This document shows, one piece after another, positions 37,531-52,953 of a stretch of DNA of 64,000 nucleotides; within the stretch, counting starts at the first letter, position 1; the number at the start of each line of letters is the position of its first letter. The position numbers were made by a program, and so were the translations under genes. The DNA lies in the NCBI GenBank assembly GCA_024734555.1, contig JANPWX010000452.1:1160223-1224222 (forward strand), read 5' to 3'. The notes beneath the pieces are model-generated. The model saw nothing but the letters and a program-made list of their open reading frames with translations. It was not told the origin of the DNA and made no database searches. The stretch is from Trochalopteron elliotii (Eukaryota > Chordata > Aves > Passeriformes > Leiothrichidae).

Positions 37531-40500
37531 ACCTTTTCATTTAAACTGAGGGTAAAAACATACTAGTCACAAATGTTTATGTATTCATTTATTAACTAGT
37601 AGGATCAATTATTTATATGGTTTATATCTCAGGCCTTTTGTGTTGAGCCTTTAGTTTTTGCAAGCTGCAATGAAGTCCTGGCCCCATTTTTTTTTTTTTT
37701 TCTGTTCTAGGTGCTGCTCTTTTATAAGTAAAATTGTAGGACTCAGTGTGCATTCATAGCTCTTGCAGTACATGTCTTCCTGTAAGAATCATTTGCCATG
37801 TAATAATATTTTAGAACGTTAATTGTGATAACTGACGTTATCTTAATTTAACAGGTAAGGAAAATTGTAGCACCAGGGGCATGTAACTTCTCAGCTCCCA
37901 AAGGAGCTTAGAGAAGATTTAATTTCTAGCTCAATTTAGAAGCAGATATGCTAAAAGTAGAAGTGAACAGTCAGTAAGGGTTGAACCCCAGAATTCTGGT
38001 TTGCTTCGGTTTCTTTAATCAAGTTCAGGTACCAGAGATGCTAAAAATCATGGAGGAATTGAAACAAAAGACAATTTAGAATGTTAGATTCTAATATATT
38101 GGCCACATAACTCCCACCTTCCAACACCAGAAAGTTCTAAGTGGGTGTTTCCAGTGTGGCCATTTTTTTTTGTGATGGACACCGTGTCTCTTGGCATGTC
38201 CACCTTGACCAGCAACAGCTGAATGCATCAACGTGAGCCCTCACTTTCTTACATCCCTCACAAATACTTGTGGGCTGGGAAAGAAAAGTGACTTCAAATT
38301 GCTCTTTGGTGACATTGTCAATTCACAAAGGAAAAGAAAGCAGACCGCAAATGTGATAGGGAAATGCCTCTAGGTGCTGAAGGCTGTCACAAAACAATTC
38401 CTCCTCTCTTTGCCTGTTTGTGTCACGTGATATTAAAAACAGACAGGTATTAATCTGCTCCGCCTGTACAACTTTTAGTTGTATAAAATGTGCTTTTTTC
38501 GTGGTTACCTCGAGTGGTTAAGGCAGATAATTTGCTGCTAGAGTGTTTGAGATTTTTATCCATCCATGGGGCAGTCTGCCATACCATTTGCTCATTCTTT
38601 AATTGGTTAATTAAATATATTATGGCTTCTAATTTCAGAGATTAATAAAAGCTTGCAAAATAATCTGTTAGGTACACAGAGATGGGCTAGGCTTTGGCTG
38701 GTGTCTTGCCCTATGGTTTTGACACCCACAGGGATCTGAGAAAGATCACATAACTCTCATGAAGGGATTAAAACATCATGAAGAGGAAATCTTATCAAAA
38801 GCTAATGTAAAATCTGTATTTTTCTTTTTGCCTTTCAAAATTTGTTTTATATTGGCAGTAATCTGAATTAAAAGAGCTGTAGGCCTCTCCCTTATTTATT
38901 GTTTTGTTGATTTATGTATTTTGAATTAGCAGTATTTTCTTGTGCCTAGACAGAGGGTTTACAAAGGTGTTTGTGAAAAAGTTATTCCTTCTTTTTCTTG
39001 AATTGTCATATTGACAATATTAAAGAAAAAACCCCATATCCCTCAGTTTATTGATTTATCAGCAGAAGACTTTACTCCAGTCAGAATTTTTAATACAAAA
39101 ATTTTATTCAGAAGCAAAATGTAAAATAAATTCAGGATGTTAGCCCTTTTTAAATATTTTCAGAACATCTTCAAGAGAACAAAAAGATTTTTACATATCA
39201 TTAAGCTTATCTCTTTTTTGTGTTAGTTATCGCATTTTTTTTCCTGGTACATTTCAGAAAATCAAGATCTGTAATAACTTTATCATATTACAGTTAAAAA
39301 TTTCTTAGAGAGTAGGACTAAGAGTATTAATATTGTCAGAGACTTAAATATGGAAATAGGATATTAATCATGTTTCATGTAAATTGCAAAACGTAGGCTA
39401 TTGAGTGAGATTAGAAGTTATCTCATGATAAAAGCACTCTATCAGAAAAGAACATTCTCTTAAGTAGTTTTTGTCTCCATGTAAGTATTTTGTACTATTG
39501 TTTTCTAATAAGTCATCTGTCATTCAAATAGAAAAGTCCTCGATGTGGGAAATGAGGGGCTAGGATGGAACCAGAGGGCTTAAGGATGTTCAAATGACAT
39601 CTGAGATTATCTCTGAGGTGCATCAGAGGCAATGGAGCAGAGGAGATTTTGCGGATTGCCAGCTGAAAACCTGATCCTTGTTTTCTGCAGGAATGCAAGT
39701 TGTATGCTGCATTCCTTAAGCCAACATTTCCCATTTTCTTGCAGCTTGGGTCCTTCTTTTAACTCACTGTTGTCTCCCTGTATCTAAAATGCCAACACCC
39801 TCATGGTCTCCAGGGGTGACCCTCTTCTCCTGAGGTGAGCAGTGCTGCTTTTGTCACTGCCCAGGGCAGCAGCAGCCTCAGCGTGGGGGCCAGGTGCTTG
39901 CTGAGGGATGACCCCAGGTTTTGGCACTCTGATCCCTGTCCTGCAGGAGCTGGAGCCAGTTGGAGGCAGCTTCCTGTGCCTCACTTGCAGTAGCTATTTA
40001 CAATGGTAGAATGAATCTCTTTTATAAAGTTGGGCAACTTGATGGTATTCCAAGAGTTAAAGACTTGTTAATGCCCCAGCACTTCCAGGGGTTGCTTCTC
40101 CTCTGTTGTCTGCTGTGGAGGAACTGAGCTCTGGCCTTCTTGCCTGGAAATGTTTAGCTAAGATTTCCTTCTTTGGTGCATTTTAACTCCCTCTGAGCCT
40201 TTTTGTGCAGCTTGTGTTTTGAGAAAATTAGACTTTGAGGAATCACGTGCAAATCAGCTCTCCAGGGGAATTGCAAGAGTACCGAGAAACCCTGGCTTTT
40301 GTTATCCCTGTTTTGGCAGCACTGCTGAAGGATGTCCTCACATGATGCCAGTTAGAAGCAAAAGTTCATTTTTATTGGATGCTCCAGATCAACAGCTTCC
40401 CAGGTTTATTGAAGTATTTTGAAATCCTCTTAAAATGTGTGGTATACCATTTGCTTTGAAGGAAAAATCTATTCTAGTTTTGTACTGTCTGGCAGAAAAA

Positions 40501-42734
40501 AATGTTTGCTTTTTCCATCTCTGAATGCACCCAGCCATTCTGTAGCTAAAAAAGCTGAAGTATCATTTTTGACTGTGTGTTTCTTTTGTCTTTGCAGATC
40601 TGCTGTCCAAACCAGCATGCTGTGTTATGCCAATCCAGTGCCTTGTCAGTGAGGCAGACAGCTGTAGTTAGAACACAAGGCTTTTGTGTTCCACCCACAC
40701 CCTCATCTCTCAGGTTTTATTCCACTTCTTTGAGCAGTGGACACATTCCTGCCAGTCTCAGTGTTTTAATTTAATTTGGGCGCAGACTATACAAAATTGA
40801 ACAGATGTCTGAAAGCAGTGAAGAGTAGACCACAAAATGAACCATGTGCTCAGCTTCATTTGAACCAAGCAATGCTGTATTTTTTTTGGCCCCATTCCAC
40901 AAAGATCACACATGACTTGGAGGTCATGGAGGTGTGACAAGGGGATCCAACATGGAGAGAGGAGGTAAGGAGACTGGAACTGAACTAATTTTCTTTTCTG
41001 TGTATTTTTGAGGTGTCTTTTCAAGAGTGGGTGTTTCTTCATCTTCTACAGTTACCGGCGCTCATTTCTCCAAAGTAAAGATTATGTTTCCCAGTAAATT
41101 AAAAATAAATAAAATAAGAGTAAAATCTCATCCACAGAAAATATTTTTTAACTCTTGCCCCTAAAGGACAACTTGACGTTATTTTCAATGGTCATAAAAA
41201 GTGCTGGCTTCCAAGAAATTCCTGGAAACACAGGGTGGTAGTTCCATCCAGTAGGCAGGCCAGGAATTTCACAGCACAAAATTTCACTGCCTAGAATAGT
41301 CCATTCATCAGAAGACAAGTTGAACAAATTAACCTGAAATACTGAACTTTTAAAAATGCTTTATTTTTGAAGACATTTAACAGTATCTTATTTTCACTTA
41401 AGGTAATATAATAAATGAGATTCCTTACATAATTTTTGAAAAGTTTTTGTGGTTGTGACACGATAGTGATATTTGTATGTGATATCATGCCTTAGGATTG
41501 AGCCAATTCTTGCAGAAGGTTTCTCTGCATGGATGCCTCCAGTAGATATATTTTCTTATCATTGTCTAAACTGATGAAGAAATACGTGCTCTAAAGGACT
41601 TATTAATCCTAAAAATAGCCTAACAACATTAGATTAAGTTTAGAGGCTTTAAAGGTATTATGTTTTGAAAAGAAATCTTTTGTTTTAGGAGTTAGAGTTT
41701 GCACGTGATGGGCAATTCTCTGGTTTTCCACCTACTTGTACCTTGATGTCTTTCAATTATAGTGCCCTTCAGATGTAGAAAAGTGTGTAAATGGTAATAC
41801 CACTATAAAGGTAGTAGGTGAAAAAATTGAGACTGAAGCTGGATTTGAAGTTGATTGTCTTTAATTTCTCTGTAGTTCACTCTCATTTATGTACAGTCTC
41901 TTTTCCTATCATTCCTGCAGTAGTTAACATTGATGGAGACATATTTATCCTGTATCATAATCTTCTCTTTCATACTGAAGGCTTTAAAATTGCTCAGTTG
42001 AAAACTTTAAAAGCTTTTGTTGGAGGAGTTTGTTACATGTACATCTGAAAAGAAAATTGAAAAAAGCACTGAAACTGAAATTTAGGAATTAAATGCATCA
42101 ACTCGGAAAGCAACGTAAACGGATCCCCTTTCCAGGAGCACTTCTACATATACATTTCTTTATATTCATGTACAGGGGTATAAAGTACCTCTCACCCTAA
42201 ATTAGAAATACCTGAATATGCAACCAATTATTTCCCTCTGCAACTTATGTGGAAAACGTGTATAGGAGGAGGACGCACAAAGTCTCAGCAAGGAAAATGA
42301 AGATGAGTAGCCATAGATGTTGGTCATTACTGCAAAAGCAGCGTCAAATTATATTGGATAGTCAGCCCTAGAACTGAAACTGTCATAGCTCTCTAGATGT
42401 GTTACTGGCATCTAAACACTCTCCACTTTTAGGTCTCCCAGGAGTTTTATGAAAATGCATGAGAAAGTTTGCTTAAATGACACTCTTTTCAAAGAAAACA
42501 TACTTGGGAGGCTTTGGTGGTTTTTTCAGTATTATATTCAGGAACTGCCACTTCATTAAGAACAGTTTTTAATATGTACATTCTCAGTTATGGACAGTTT
42601 TTGCAATTCCCAAGCCATAGGCATCATGGAAGGTCACTTTATTTTTTTTTTTGTTGTTGTTGTTGTTTTGTTTTATTTACCAATAACATTTGCACAGTGA
42701 CTACCCACTCACTTTGTCTAGTTTCCTAGAAGAC
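37531..42734. other. spacer between inverted repeat arms
   Basis: About 5.2 kb of AT-rich DNA with no long open frame, no recognised transposase or polymerase motif and no exon. It includes a (TTG)n tract around 42,650-42,667. Confidence 0.55.
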
Positions 42735-43300
42735 ACCTCTGAAATTTCTGGAAATCAGTAGGAAAATGCATGGAAAGCAGCTGGGAAACTGGGAAGGCAC
42801 TGGGAAATTTTCTAGGAAGCACTTAGTAAATTCCTGAAAGTTGGCACAGAATTCCTAGAAAGCAGAAGAGATCCTCCAAAAAGCACATGGGAAAAAATAA
42901 CTGGGGAGAATGAGGAAATTTCCTGAAAAACAGTGGTACAGCCTGGAATGTAGGAGGTAGGAAAAGGAGGAGAGCAGCCAAAGTGAATACTTCCAACAAC
43001 ACTTAATATTTCTAGAAAGTTGGCTGTGGATTCGGCAAAAGCACACAAGGAAGTCTTATAAAGCAAAGGGGGAATTCCCAGAAATCTTGTGCAAAGTTAT
43101 GGGCATGGGGAAAATTGAGGAAAGTGTGGAATATGTAGAAAAATTCCCAGAAAGCTGAGGATATTGCTTGAAAGAAGTGGAATGCACTCCTGCAAACAAT
43201 GAAGTAAATTCCTACGATTTGGGTGTGGATGGGCACTCCTAGAAAGCAGAAGGGGGATTTTCCAGAAATCTTGTGGGAATTTGATGGAAAACAGAGAGGA
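42735..43300 (-). repeat. degenerate ~24-bp tandem array, arm B (inverted)
   Basis: Repeated elements such as GAATTCCTAGAAAGCAG, GGGAATTCCCAGAAA and AAATTCCTG are reverse complements of the arm A unit. The minus-strand frame gives the same kind of periodic peptide (FLEI, FPTF). Together the arms make an imperfect inverted repeat enclosing about 5.2 kb. Confidence 0.8.
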
Positions 43301-43592
43301 ATTCCAAACAATGACAGGTGGCAGCTCGTGATACTTTTCAAAGTGAAGCAGAAAACTTGTACCAAACTCTGCAAGTTGCTGGTCCTAAGCCTCACAGCAA
43401 ACATGTATAAAGACTGAAACACATTGAGTAGAAAATACTGCAAATATTTTTGTTGGAAAAATCAGATTGCTTCTCTGACAGTGAAAACATCTTTTGAACA
43501 TATGACTACAAGGTTTAGATTAGTTTATATTAATGGATGATCAATATAGTAAGATTTTTAAATGGTTGCAATACTTTTTATGATTTTTGTTT

Positions 43593-43712
43593 TTTGACGA
43601 AACTCATCCATTTGGAAGGTAACTAGAAGGTGGCAGCCTTGGAATGATAACTGAAGTGATTCACAAGACTACTGCCAAAGAATAAGCCATTAAAAAAACT
43701 TTGGGAAAAAGA
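43593..43712 (+). pseudogene. STK33: STK33 exon relic: glycine loop and VAIK lysine
   Basis: The frame from 43602 reads THPFGR-stop-LEGGSLGMITEV, then a Thr/Lys-rich stretch, stop, AIKK. It aligns with the STK33 region YTFGRILGKGSFGIVIEAT and, further on, WAIKK. Stops are TAA at 43620-43622 (Ile position) and TAA at 43683-43685 (Trp position). The first loop glycine is Glu. AIKK, with the ATP lysine, survives. A GTAAAT at 43713 may be the old donor. No AG acceptor is visible at the left end. Confidence 0.82.
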
Positions 43713-43971
43713 GTAAATATCTTGTAGATGTGTGATAGTCTTTAAATTATTCTTAACTTTCTTATTATTTGATGATTCTCCTCTTCCAATATCTGTTTGA
43801 GCACCAAGATACAGCTCTCAGATACAGGATTTCTCTTTTCAGTTATGGAGATGTTTATTCTCATTTTTCAGGTAATTCTTTGTGTCTCATTGCCCCTGTG
43901 GCAGAAACCTGAAGCAGCATAAGTTTTGAAAAGATTCAAACTCTTCTCTCAAACTGTGTAATTCAGGGCTC

Positions 43972-43993
43972 TTATTCTTTCATGAAAGAATAA
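43972..43993. repeat. 22-bp perfect palindrome
   Basis: TTATTCTTTCA at 43972-43982 followed directly by its exact reverse complement to 43993. It lies in the first surviving intron of the STK33 relic. Confidence 0.9.
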
Positions 43994-44731
43994 TTGAGAA
44001 TATATTTGCATATTAGATTGCAAAGTAACTAAATCTCTTCAAAGGATATTTGCAATTGAACAGTGTTTCTTGTTTAAGTGTTTGAGTTTTTATCAATAAA
44101 GTAAGGTAAAAATAAGAAACAAAAAAAGTGTTTCATTCACAAATCAGTATGAGTACCATGGTGCAGATTTTTGCCTAAAGTTTTGTGGCTGACAGAAAAG
44201 ATTTCAGGACTCTGTAATGGCAGCAGGTATTATAAATACTGCAGTAGGATATGTAAAACAATATTTGCTGTTAGCTGCGTGTGTAAGATTTTTTTTCTTT
44301 TTTGGGATATTGAATTGTTTGGAAGTCTCATTTGATTGAAGTATTACAGTTTTAATTCCTAGTTGCTGCAAGTTGCATTTTACTTTTTTTCAAGGGTTGG
44401 TAATCAGGCTTTCTAAAACCCATTTTTAATGCATTAAATGGAACCCTAAATCCATACTTAGCCCTTGATTTGAAATCACTCTATTTTTGTACATTTTTAA
44501 AATGCATATGCTTTGAAAGCTTGAGGGTTTGTTGTAGTAAACACAATACTGACAATATTTGTGGCTGGTCAATTGTCCTTTGCCTTCTGTCCATAGAATA
44601 CTGAGTGCATTGGGGCTCTAGGTCATCACTACAGCTGGAACATTGCAATTAATTATATATGGTTATTACATGAGAAGAAACTAAACTCAGAGAGAACAAA
44701 ATCATTACATTCTCCCTTTCGTTAATATTAG

Positions 44732-44926
<195 letters not shown>

Positions 44927-45885
44927 TAGAAACAGTTACTGATTGATATTTTATCTATTATTTATTGCATAGGATAAAAATAATCCGGTAAAGAAAAAGT
45001 AAAATGCACTTCATGAATGCTTTTTTCGAACTTTATTTTTCTTACAGATGCAATATGTGCTGCCATTTTCTTTTATTTTTCTTTCTGCACCACCTATGGC
45101 AATAACTGTGATCATTTCTTAACTTGCACCTGTTTGCATTATAGCTTTAACTTAATTCAGTTGTTATGTGTACAGTGCATTGCAGGTGATGAAAAAGAAG
45201 CGGATTGTGCCTGATACTTCCGAACAGCACATGTTACATTTAGGGTTCAGCAAACGTCACCATTTTCATCCACCACGCAGAACCATTGCAATTCTGCACA
45301 GTCCACAACAGAATTAACCTATCCAGACAAAAATTTAGATTTTGAAGATGGTGCAGGGCTTGGAATTCTTGAGTTTTTTTAGCAAAGAAATTATTAACCT
45401 CTTCATTAAAACATTGTATTTTTAGGAACCTTTCTTTTACCTGTTTTTTCCAGAGAAATATATGGGATTATGGAATGGTGCCTTTTATAAGGTCTTGTTT
45501 CCTCTGGGCTCTCATCAAAAGGGCGAAACCCTTTCACTGCTTTGGTATATAAAAATGAATTTTAGGTATAAAAAGATGGGCAAATTTGGCAAATAGGCAA
45601 GATACTCTACTCTTTTTGTTAGAGGATCTGGTTTTAAAAGACTGAACCATTATGTACTTCTGCCTTTCTTACAGGATTGTGGTGAGGAATGAGATTTCAA
45701 AATTTGAAATTCTTATATAACTTCCTGGAAGAAGTGAGGAAGATGGTTTTTGTTAGGCTGCCACTAGTTTAGTGTAAAATGCATGGGAACTGCTCATAGG
45801 AATTAATCAAAAGATTTAAAAATGTTTCCGTCAGAATATGTTCACTATAACTGATAACATTTTATTTCTTACTCTGTCTTGGCAG

Positions 45886-45974
45886 GTATTGTTCACAGAG
45901 ATCTAAAACTGGAAAACATTTTAGTTAAAAGCAGTGACATCAATGAAGTAAATGAAGGGAAATGAAAGATAAAG
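45886..45974 (+). pseudogene. STK33: STK33 exon relic: catalytic HRD loop
   Basis: Acceptor CTTGGCAG, then GT|ATT GTT giving IVHRDLKLENILVKSSDIN. The HRD aspartate, the catalytic Lys and the Asn of the loop are intact and match STK33. An in-frame TGA lies at 45963-45965. The block ends AAG ATA AAG followed by ATAAGA at 45975, which looks like a GTAAGA donor with G changed to A. An alternative donor GTAAAT at 45948 would skip the stop. Confidence 0.85.
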
Positions 45975-47216
45975 ATAAGATGACAATTGTAGCAGTTTGG
46001 CTGCAAGGACCATTTTTAATATCCAGATAGTACTGGGAGACCTGACTTTGATGCCTATTAGTAGGTTTTGAAGTGAATTACTAAATGGTGTTATTAGGGG
46101 GAAAAAAGTTATTTGGAAGCTAAGAGCCGCTGTTGAAAAAAGTATTTTTTTTTTAAATGGTAAGTACATTTCTCGGTCAATTAAAAAAAAATTCCTTAAA
46201 GTAACCATACCTTGTTCATCCAGATTAGTATTTGCATAGTCCCAAGCCATTAGTTACAGGAAGCCAGCAGATGCTGTGAGATGTAATTAATATTTAAATT
46301 AGGAATGTTTTCAATTTAAAGTAAATCTGTTAGTAATTAGAAAAAACTTATTTAGACAGTATCTTGATTGAGATACAAGTATATTATAGGATTCTTTTGA
46401 TATTAATAAATATTTGCTGCCTAAACACAATATTCCACATGGTTACATCTTCTTTTGCATTGAAGAAAATAGTCTTTGATGCTTTATAAATCATGTGTTA
46501 ATTGTGCATCACTAATTTGCTATTTTAGTAGTAGTTACTGTTAAAATGTAGGCATCATCTTGTACAACTGAATTCCTGGATCAGGAATTTACTGTCTGGG
46601 ATAGAAGACTCCAAGCTGAGAAGCATTTTAGACAGCTAAATGGACAACTCAGTAATCTATAATGGATAAATCCAGACTGTAAAACTCTGTTTTCTGTTTC
46701 TAAGACCTGTGTATTTTTATATAATCTCATGCTCATTTTAAGAAATGTCATTGTGGATTTCTCTGTACCCTTCAGTTTGGGGCAGTGTGTGCCTTTGTTC
46801 ATGAAAATGCCAGAGGTAGATAAGACATTGTTGAATTTTCTGTCTTTCCCACAGGTTTTCCATCCTTTCAGTTTCCATCAATAGACCCCACCATGGCCAG
46901 CTGTTCTTTTGTCATGGCCTTGCCTTATATACCCATTTGGAACAGCAACTAGCACACTTTGTCATCTCTCCTGCAAGCTGCAAGCATTTTTTTTCTATCA
47001 TGTACATGGGGTCTGATGTTTCCTCACTTTGCTTGTTCCTCTCATTTTAGAGGAGAATAACTCCTGAATGACTTTAATGGGAGAAATGGAAAACACAGAA
47101 CCAAAGCCCCAAAGCTGGTGTGGCCAGCAGCTATTGAAGTGACTGCAGGAAAAGAGATGTCCGTCGCACAATGTGAGATTAAAAAAACAGCTAAAAATAA
47201 CATTTTAGTACTTCAG

Positions 47217-51027
<3,811 letters not shown>

Positions 51028-51840
51028 TAAGTGGCTTGTAAAAGTAATATAAAATGTACAGACCCATTTATAATACAAGTACTTACAGTTTTGCACTGAA
51101 ATAAAAAATAAGCCTGTGTGCTAAATCTTCACAAAATAGTGAGCTTTTATAATTGCTTCTATGTAAACAGTAAAAATTTCTATGCAAAATGAGGTAAATG
51201 ATACAGTTCAGTATTAAAAATTGAATATTTGATTTATGGACCACTTAATAGTCTGGAAATAACAGAATATTGCAGTCAAACACCATAAAATCAAACTGAG
51301 AGTTTAGGCTTCTCTTTTCCTTTGTTGTCTGGATCTATAAATGAAGACTAAGTAGTTGATTTACAGATTATTGGTCAAATTCTGACATGGATGGTAAAAC
51401 TGTGCAATTCCTTCCTGTGCAAGGCTTTTCTCCTCCACCTTTGATTGTGGTAACTTTGTAACTGAGATGTTCCAGGGCTGCAAGGTCTCCCTGTACAGGT
51501 AAACTGTATGTCTTGGAAGTTTATTAGTTTGTTGGTATAAGAGGAAGAAATGAAACTTTACATTTTTAGAACTACATGGATATTTATATTGAAGTCTTTT
51601 ATCATTTAGAGCATTTGTCTTAGCTACAAAGTAATTATTCCTCCCTGAAAAATCTTAACCTGCCTATACTAGCTAAAAAATACGAAAAGGTACCCCAGTA
51701 ATTGAAAGTTAATTGTTGTAAATGATGTAAATTACTGTGCATATGATGCAACTAAAATGTCACCTTTTTTTCAGGCATGTTTCTCTGTCATAATGCATTT
51801 GCACATTTTTTCTCCCCACTTTGTCTTTTTCTTCTCTCAG

Positions 51841-51880
51841 TTGCCACCAGGTAATGCTTTAATGCCAATGTTTTAGAACA
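51841..51880 (+). pseudogene. STK33: possible STK33 relic of the RGEPPF exon
   Basis: A strong pyrimidine tract ends in CTCTCAG at 51834-51840, in the right place and phase. The following CHQVML then TAA does not match RGEPPF well, though TTTAATGCCAATG resembles the codons for a following F-x-A-N/S. If real, it is heavily damaged. Confidence 0.25.
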
Positions 51881-52647
51881 CTGCAACCATGATTTCATTG
51901 GTTATTATTTCTGTTCTCTGATTGTTTTGCTTTTGTTGCACACAGCTGAGTTCTTTTATAAACTAAGGCTTTGTACATGGACGTGGATACAGACACTTGT
52001 GAAACTGTCTTTTGAAACTCCTCTTTTCTGGATTTTCTTAGTTTGATTTTTCTTTTCACTTTATTTTGGTGCCTCAGCTTCTTTTCTGTACAATTAGCTC
52101 ACTGTTCTTCTTGTGTCAGCACAATGAAGTGCTCATTACTTTATTGCCTTTATTTTTATTAATCTTTTTATTTCTAATATCCATGTGTACAATTTATGCT
52201 GATACAGATAGAGTTTTATTTTTGTACTTCATGATATTAATGTCTGCATCATAGTAGCAGGATTTGTACAACATAGTAGAATATATTATAAAATGTTTGG
52301 TAGAACTGGGGTGGTTTGACTGGCTAATAAGAATCCAGAGCTGTGCCTGCAATCAGCACAATTCACAGCTCAGAACTTGTAAAATTCAGAGCAGTGAACT
52401 GTGTTGATTGCAGCTGGAGCTTAGAACTTCTGACCTTCTTCCTTAATTAGCAATATAAATATTTCTTAAAATTAGCATTTTGTAATCACAACAGTGTCAG
52501 AACAAAGTAGCATTAATTCACCCCTTGTTGTGTTGACTACCCAAGAATGAAAACACTGTGTATGAATTAATAGAATGCAATTCACACTCCTTTTTATTGC
52601 TTAATTTGGAAACAGTAATACAAAAGCCATAAGATCATCTTCTGATT

Positions 52648-52953
52648 TTAATTCTGCTTTTGCAAATTGCTTTTCTTCCCCCCCTGAATAATAGCTGATG
52701 CTCCTGGTGCTCCTCTAATGGGCTTAAGGATACTGTTAGAGGCATTATTGCTACCAGCACCACTTTTACCCTTCCCTGCTAAATTCCTGGCTGTCCTGGC
52801 TCCTTTGACCATGCAGATGGCATATTCCATATAGGTCCCAGGGCTGTTGTTGCCACCACAGGCTCTGTCTGCACTTAGATGGGGGACACAAGCCCGAGGT
52901 GACTCTAGAACTCTGTTGTTAATGCTCAGAGTTTCCTCTGCATGGTGGGGCAA
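52648..52953 (-). other. unidentified coding-like open stretch
   Basis: The minus strand is open for about 100 codons in DNA more GC-rich than its flanks. The peptide is Gly/Asn/Ser-rich (AGKGKSGAGSNNASN). No start, splice or domain logic and no family was recognised. A processed pseudogene or transposon fragment is possible. Confidence 0.2.

Noticed and set aside
43012..43443. 143-codon minus-strand frame
   Set aside because: Translation of satellite arm B; no start context, splice sites or homologue.
44636..44700. Possible alphaC exon of STK33 starting GCTGGAACATTG
   Set aside because: Only two or three residues fit the expected AGSSAVKLLERE, with no acceptor and an early stop.
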